Assembly (NCBI RefSeq): GCF_022201045.2
Contig: NC_068563.1
Span: forward strand, 30,105,001 to 30,169,000
Source of the DNA: Citrus sinensis
Lineage: Eukaryota > Streptophyta > Magnoliopsida > Sapindales > Rutaceae
Length of the DNA: 64,000 nt
Direction of reading: 5' to 3'
Shown: piece after piece, positions 58,601 through 64,000 of the stretch
How positions within the stretch are numbered: position 1 is the first letter of the stretch
How the letters are laid out: each line of letters starts with the position of its first letter
The notes under the pieces: model-generated
Told to the model about the DNA's origin: nothing
Database searches by the model: none
What the model saw: the letters and a program-made list of their open reading frames with translations, nothing else
Position numbers and translations under genes: made by a program

Positions 58601-59945
58601 CATCATCATCAATCCCATGCCAAAAAAATTCTCATTTAGGTTTGTTTATTGTCCATGTATGCTTCCAATCCTAGATGTTAGCTCATTTCCACTATCATCA
58701 CCCATGTAATTTGTTTTGCAGATAGTCAATCTCCTAAGTTATATAGCATGGCTTGTAGCATTCCACCAAATAGTAAATTAGGCCTTATGTTTAGCAATAT
58801 CGTTGCTTAAACACTATTATTTCCAACGAGCCATGTATAATGAGCTGAATCTACAAGATTGCCTCAAAATCTATAATAACCATTTACTCGTTCTCTAAGT
58901 TGGTGACAAATAACTACACATTTTGAAGAGTAGTTAAGTCATCTTCACTTGTAATCTTTATTACCTCATTCTTCATTTGTAATAGAGTGTATTCATTAAG
59001 TTCAATCAACGCTCTATAATGTCTTTCCTCTTTGTAAATTATATTTAATTGTATTAGTAACATGATCTACAAAATTAAAAATGAGAAAAAATTATCGCTA
59101 CTAGAATATGAACAATAACAGAATTCACAACTTAAATATAGAAAACCAAAGCAATATACATTTCACAATGAGCAATAGAACTCAAATTCACATCAGCTAA
59201 CAATTAAAAAGAACAATAACAGAATTTAGCCTAGTAAAGAAAAAAGTTGGAAACGGTATGTTAACAAATTTTAGTATTTATGTTCATATTGAATGTGACT
59301 TTTTTCCCCCACAATTTTCAACACCATCATTATCTTTTCAATGTATTAAAGTCGGTTACAACGAAAACCCCAAAGTAATTCATATAATTATACATTACTA
59401 AGCATGTTAATGTCTAGGGTTTTCACAATCAAATAATAATCATCAAGAACACATATAAAACTGACATATAATGACATGCACGAAATTTATACACTTGTAA
59501 TAGTTCAAAAGTTAAAAGAAAACTTTGATGAACTTACCTCACATCAGTAAACTCAAAACTAAACTCCATTTCATCAATTTGATGTGTTCAATATGTCACA
59601 GCCATTTCAAGTTTGGGCCTCACTCATCTCATTTAGCATTAAAAACTTAAGTTACTTTGATTGTTTTGCTACTGAAAATCATAAGGGAGCATGAAAGGAA
59701 TAGTTTAACATACGTTGAAAATGGCAGAACCACCAATTTGATTTGTTAATTTCACAATTGAATGATGCATTTTGGCTTCAACGTGGAATTCCTTACATGC
59801 ACTTTATGACATTAGCAAATTTTTAACTACGTTAAGTAGTAAAGTGATAACAATTTAAACATTAGGTGATAAAATGTAGTTTTCAAGAAACTTTGATACT
59901 AATTAATATATCAGAAAACTTCCGGTAGATAAATGACAATATCCC
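55639..59945 (-). mobile_element. Decayed Mutator-like element with transposase remnants
   Basis: Termini are GGGATATTATCATT at the left and the complement of GGGATATTGTCATT at the right, with a further shared inner block GAAAACTACATTTTA about 55-60 bp in. Flanks TTTTCGTT and TTTTCTGTT may be a target duplication that has lost or gained a base. On the minus strand about 57660-57780 encodes YIRLDGRHLKSKYNGVLLA, the MULE transposase catalytic-region motif (cf. FIGLDGCHLKGKYGGVLLA). About 57440-57590 encodes an AT-hook-like IGRPKTLRKR and a CSSFC-type zinc-knuckle relic. An Asp run encoded by (ATC)n at 58585-58611 belongs to the N-terminal region. Numerous stops break it, so it is inactive and old. 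Confidence 0.68.
57430..58620 (-). pseudogene. MULE transposase pseudogene
   Basis: The recognisable part of the element's transposase. Reading down the minus strand come an acidic N-terminal region with an Asp run, the DGRHLKSKYNG catalytic-region block, ENTWTWFY-like sequence (here EDIETWTWFY), then the GRPK AT-hook and a zinc-knuckle relic. The order matches MuDR-type transposases. Frame is lost repeatedly. Confidence 0.65.
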
Positions 59946-61229
59946 TTTTCTGTTTTAGTTTTCTAATATTGTATTTTATTATATAAGATATTATTATTTA
60001 AGTAATTTAATTTATTCTTTAAATTTAATTATACATAAAACCTGCATCACTTAAAAATAAATATTAATAGTGGGTTGTTAATATAGTAGTATATATTAAT
60101 TGAAAAATTTTATCAATATTCAATATAAAGAATAAAACGATAACTTTCGGATATTAGATTTTTTTTAACACAATGAAAAAAAAAAGTTGTAAAATTAATA
60201 TGCCTTAAGATAGGATTTTTATTCTTTACATATAAATATATAATGATGTAAGTTATATGAATCACAAAATTTTCATTGTCCTAAATAAGTTTATGATTTA
60301 TTATTATAATTATGTACTCTACGATGCAATTCAGTAATCGATTTAACTTATATAATTATGTAAGAATCTCGTGCCCTTCTTAATATATTTTCTTTAATGT
60401 GAAAAACAAAAAAAAAAATGACATATTTCCCAGCGAAAAACAAACCGACGTACCCGTTCAACGTCATCTCGCGCGGGAGGTGTGGCTGCGATCAAAACTT
60501 GATCTTTTATTTAATTAGAGTGTCCTTTCAGAATTTTGAGGAGCACCATCCGCAGACGCACGTGTCGTTTTTCTATTAGAGCTTTGTTTTCTGTGGGTCC
60601 ATCGTTCGTTATTGAGACGAGCGTTCTAAAGGAAGATATGCGATAAAGACTCACCATGTAACTTTCATCATTTTGTTTGCACTTGTTTTTTTTTGTTTAT
60701 TTATTTTTTTATCTATTTATTAATTATATGATAATATTTTTGTTTTTAATTTTCTTCGTTGAGTAAATATGTAATTAATTGGTTTCTAATAAAGTGCTGC
60801 AGGGTGTGAACAATTGTCGATTCTGTTGAAAAGAATTCTAAACCCATCTTGACTGGCTCCACCATAATGAATCGAACCACTTTTGTTTCATTTTAATACT
60901 GGTAACATACTAACATTCACTCAGGATTGGCAGGCGGCCAGCCAAGCAAAGCAATTCTGCCATAATTCACAAATTAATTACAAGTGGTTTTTGCAACCAA
61001 ATTGAAAGGCTGAGACGAACACAGAAGAAAGAGGGTCCAGCTCACAGGCCACAGCCGCCCACAAAGCTTATTCCAAAAGAAACAACAAAGCCTTTGTCTC
61101 GACATCAATCATCTATCTAATATAATTATATCACAAGATGAACATAATCGTTCTTGACCTTCCAAAAGCTTCTCAAAATAAAACAAACAAAAACATAGTT
61201 TTGGTTTTGGTGCACGCACAAATGCAGTC
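59946..61229. other. Intergenic region: promoter of the small membrane-protein gene
   Basis: A/T-rich up to about 60430, then a mixed-composition stretch with ACGCACGTGTCG at about 60555 (a CACGTG G-box core at 60560) and pyrimidine-rich runs. No gene is supported. Confidence 0.4.
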
Positions 61230-61580
61230 ATGAAGAAAGAAGAGACGTGGTCAGCTGGATTGTCACCAGCAATGGCTCCAGGGAATTTTCCAAAGCAGCC
61301 AGAAGATGAGATTGTGTTCATGGGAGATAAGCGTTATGGCTTGCATGGTGAAATTTTGATGCTTGTTCTGGTTCTTGCTTTTTCTGTTTTCCTTGTTTTG
61401 CTTGTTGCTCTCCCTTGTATTAAACGCAGTACTAGCAGAAATTCTGAGTCGGGCTCCAGCTCGGGGGTTTCGGCACCTTCTTCTATTCCGCTTCAGCAGA
61501 AGAGGAAATTTTCTTTTGCTTTCCCATGGCTGAGGACACCTGATGCCTGCTGCTGCAAGAGAGTGTCAGCTACAGACTAG
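61230..61580 (+). CDS. Small single-pass membrane protein of unknown function, single exon
   Basis: The frame encodes 116 residues. A polar N-terminal part with Pro (PAMAPGNFPKQPEDE) is followed by a strong hydrophobic helix at about residues 41-64 (EILMLVLVLAFSVFLVLL). A Ser-rich basic segment comes next (KRSTSRNSESGSSSG), and the tail ends with a Cys cluster (DACCCKRVSATD) that could be lipidated. The layout resembles the part of ATL-like proteins before the RING, but no RING is present. It lies between SGF11 and FOLK, as does an uncharacterised small membrane-protein gene in Arabidopsis (At5g58570, from memory), which supports it being real. A second in-frame Met (residue 15) is a possible start. 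Confidence 0.68.
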   Translation: MKKEETWSAGLSPAMAPGNFPKQPEDEIVFMGDKRYGLHGEILMLVLVLAFSVFLVLLVALPCIKRSTSRNSESGSSSGVSAPSSIPLQQKRKFSFAFPWLRTPDACCCKRVSATD

Positions 61581-62426
61581 TAATGAAATTATTAGCAGAA
61601 AATTTCCATTGCATAATAGCAATAGGGTTTTGTTTTGCGACTCGAGGGATGTGTAATTATTGTATGTATAGAAACACTAATGAAAATAGGACTAATTAAC
61701 AGGGTATTATTATTTGTTATATTTGTACGTGACAACTGATATGAATCTATAATAAGAATATAGTTTGATTTTCTGCTCTGTTTTTTACTTTGGCATATTT
61801 TCTTTCTTCTTCCCCTTGAAAAAAAAAAAACACTATTCATAACTAGTCTGATGAACATCTCACCAAGTCCAACATTCGTGTCTCAATCAGCACTCAACAG
61901 TGCAGTCGAGTGTACGCGTTCTTGAGTTCTTACCATGGACACGAAGGAAAAAATTGGACCAAATTGAGAAGAAAGAGGCCATAACGGGATGAAGTTAGAA
62001 GGTCGTTTTTCTTCAATAAATGGACAACATTTTCACAGATTCCTTCCTTTTTGGATATTATTTTCAACGCATGCTCTAGACAGATTTTAGGCAGTAATAT
62101 CAACAGACTTTTAATATAGAAACACAAGAAATTCTAACAGATTTAGACTGTAATATCAGCAGGCTTTAAATGAAATTCCCTAATATAGAACGCAATAAAT
62201 TTGTGCGAACGAATTTCTGCTCTCCATGAAGCAAAATGCCCATCACCAACTCATAGACCTTCAGTACTTTCAGAACAGCAACAGCATTAGTGGAATCACC
62301 GCTACATTTTGTTAAAGTGTAAAACATCTTACAATGACAATAAAGATACATCATTAAAACATGAATTGGCCATAAAACAAATAATTGCTCCAACAACTTG
62401 GCCATCATTAATTGCTTCTCCTAATA
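61581..62426. other. Intergenic region between convergent genes
   Basis: 3' flanks of the small membrane-protein gene (plus strand) and of FOLK (minus strand). No feature recognised. Confidence 0.5.
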
Positions 62427-63801
62427 CTAGAAAACAAGACTGCCTACCGCCATAGAAGTTATAGTAATAGTAAGGTTGTCATCAAGCTTAGTGCTTATGG
62501 GTAGTGATTCGACCAACGCTGAGGCTAGGGACACAACCAAGAATCCAAAAACCAACTCCCAACTACACTGCATATATCCGAATGAGAAGAAATAATACAT
62601 GAACCTGCCACAAGATTGCTTATCATCAACAAAGCACTCGATTGTGCAGAGACTTTGTCCATCACAGGAAAAGGAATGAAGAAGCCAGGCACAACTTACC
62701 CAATAGAAGATAAAAACCCAGCTGATGCCATTGCACAGCTACCGGCTATGGATTTGTTTTGGTTGTAGGGAAGTTTCCGTTTGCCAAACCGCCTTCCTAC
62801 AACATCAGCAAAACCTAATGCAGAGCAAGTAAATAGAGCTTATGAACAATAATTTATTGCAAATAGATCAGTGAAAGTGCAAATACAGTTCTTTATGTCT
62901 AGTTTGCATGAGAAGAGATTAAGATATTGAACAGCTGAAAGGCCAGTAAACAAGGATGATAGAACTGGCATACACAAAGATTCAGTTTCCTTACCATCTC
63001 CAGCACAAAGGTTACATATTGCAGCAATTCCATTTGGTGAATTCCTCCAATAAATCACACAAGCCAAAGTAATGGTTATTGCATAGTAGAGTGGTCCTGT
63101 CAGAAGTTCCCTGAAGCATGAAGCGAGCCAAGGACAAATTGAAAAATCATTTAAAGAATTAGTATAATCAGTCATGACAAAGACACCAAAAAATAACCCA
63201 AAAACCGTGTCATTTTTAAGTCTTCGCTTCAACTGAGCTTTTCCTTACAATTCATACCAAGGCGATATTATCATTTAGTGACAGCCCAGTTGGTAATTAG
63301 AGCCATAACCAAATGCTTTTTCTGACAATGAGAGAAAATCAAGTTGATGAATATGTCTAGGTTACACGTAGCTAGGTCAGTTCGATGAAAAAAAAAAATG
63401 TCTCTATATAGGATCAAGACCAAGTATATAATAATACTTCTTATTATGTGAACATGTATCTTTAGAAAATTTCAAAATAGGAACCCTCAACAATGTTTAT
63501 AGCATTCAAAGTTGTAACCTGCGGTCTCCATATCTGCTCATTGACTTCACAGTGGCTTCATCTTTCCACATTCCAGAGCCCACAAGAAGCATCCGTATTA
63601 TATTAACACCTGGAGTAAGACTTGCTAAAATTGCTCCCCGAGGACCAGAACTGCAATAATCAATAATAGCTGTTTCATCAGGCAGAATAAGAAGTATGAT
63701 TACATAAAACTTCTTTAGTCATGAGATTTTTACCTGAATAGTGGCCAGCAAAGCATGAAAACTAGCCCGATACTAATATGCACAAGCTTCCTATTCAGTT
63801 T
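62427..63801 (-). CDS. FOLK: Farnesol/phytol kinase (FOLK), 3' part, 5 exons; gene continues past window edge
   Basis: Minus-strand exons 63801-63734, 63650-63519, 63110-62995, 62814-62700 and 62604-62427 join in frame and give the last 202 residues before TAG. This is the integral membrane polyprenol-kinase family, which in plastids phosphorylates farnesol or phytol with CTP/NTP. Matching segments: KLNRKLVHISIGLVFMLCWP (start of the domain), RELLTGPLYYAI, NLCAGDGFADVVGRRFGK with the GDGxAD motif, KLPYNQNKSIAGS, and VVSLASALVESLP with the C-terminal LDDNLTI. It fits FOLK (phytol kinase 2 type) more closely than VTE5. The N-terminal exons, including the plastid transit peptide, lie beyond 64000. 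All splice sites seen are GT-AG. Confidence 0.93.
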
Positions 63802-64000
63802 CTAAACAAAGAAAATGTAAAGGATAAGAACTTCCTGTCAGTGAACAAAATATATGAGATGTTCAATTAATTGGTTTCTTTCATTTATTAAGCATAGTTA
63901 ACGAGCAAAATTTCCATCCCATTTCAGCACATTCTAATTTAATCTATGATACTGAAACTTTGCTTTGAGAGACAAATAAATCTATAAAACATCTGGCAGT

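Overview
This is nuclear DNA from a flowering plant, almost certainly a eudicot. The evidence is short exons with GT-AG introns and A/T-rich intergenic DNA, plant-only gene families (a plant fructose-6-phosphate 2-kinase/fructose-2,6-bisphosphatase with a starch-binding-like domain, a CHUP1-type protein, an ATL RING-H2 protein, a HOOKLESS1-like acetyltransferase, a farnesol kinase), and plant transposon families (Mutator-like, tRNA-derived SINEs, LTR elements). A woody rosid such as Citrus is a guess only.

Layout. 39-4533: an unprocessed pyruvate decarboxylase pseudogene carrying a very young, short, gag-only Ty3/gypsy-type LTR element. 6697-18897: two intact tandem genes, a CHUP1/IPGA1-like protein and the bifunctional enzyme F2KP (23 exons, two SINEs in its introns). 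20785-21576: a single-exon ATL-type RING-H2 E3 ligase. 21577-27442: a transposon-rich stretch with a foldback element, a GRF-zinc-finger gene remnant, an LTR fossil and a non-autonomous Mutator-like element with a perfect 10-bp target duplication. 27443-27515: a tRNA gene on the minus strand. 27895-29825: a ZIP zinc transporter on the minus strand with a perfect zinc-deficiency response element upstream. 34956-36259: a HOOKLESS1-like acetyltransferase. 36260-46462: about 10 kb of A/T-rich DNA without a convincing gene, holding a long-armed inverted-repeat element. 46463-53470: a cluster of broken gene pieces (mitochondrial HSP60, ubiquitin-activating enzyme E1, a copy of the SGF11 3' end, and unidentified coding scraps). 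54328-55150: intact SGF11, the SAGA deubiquitinase-module subunit. 55639-59945: a decayed Mutator-like element. 61230-61580: a small membrane protein. 62427-63801: the 3' part of a farnesol/phytol kinase gene that runs off the right edge.

The genes do not form a pathway; the shared logic is ancestral gene order. From memory of the Arabidopsis map, F2KP lies beside a CHUP1-like gene (At1g07110/07120); ZIP6, an HLS1-like gene and UBA1 lie together (At2g30080-30110); and FOLK, a small membrane protein, SGF11 and ATL63 lie together (At5g58560-58580). All these families occur in this one window, so it looks like an unfractionated version of a block now split over several Arabidopsis chromosomes. 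The most testable regulatory observation is the zinc-deficiency element upstream of the ZIP gene. No entirely new system was recognised with confidence.
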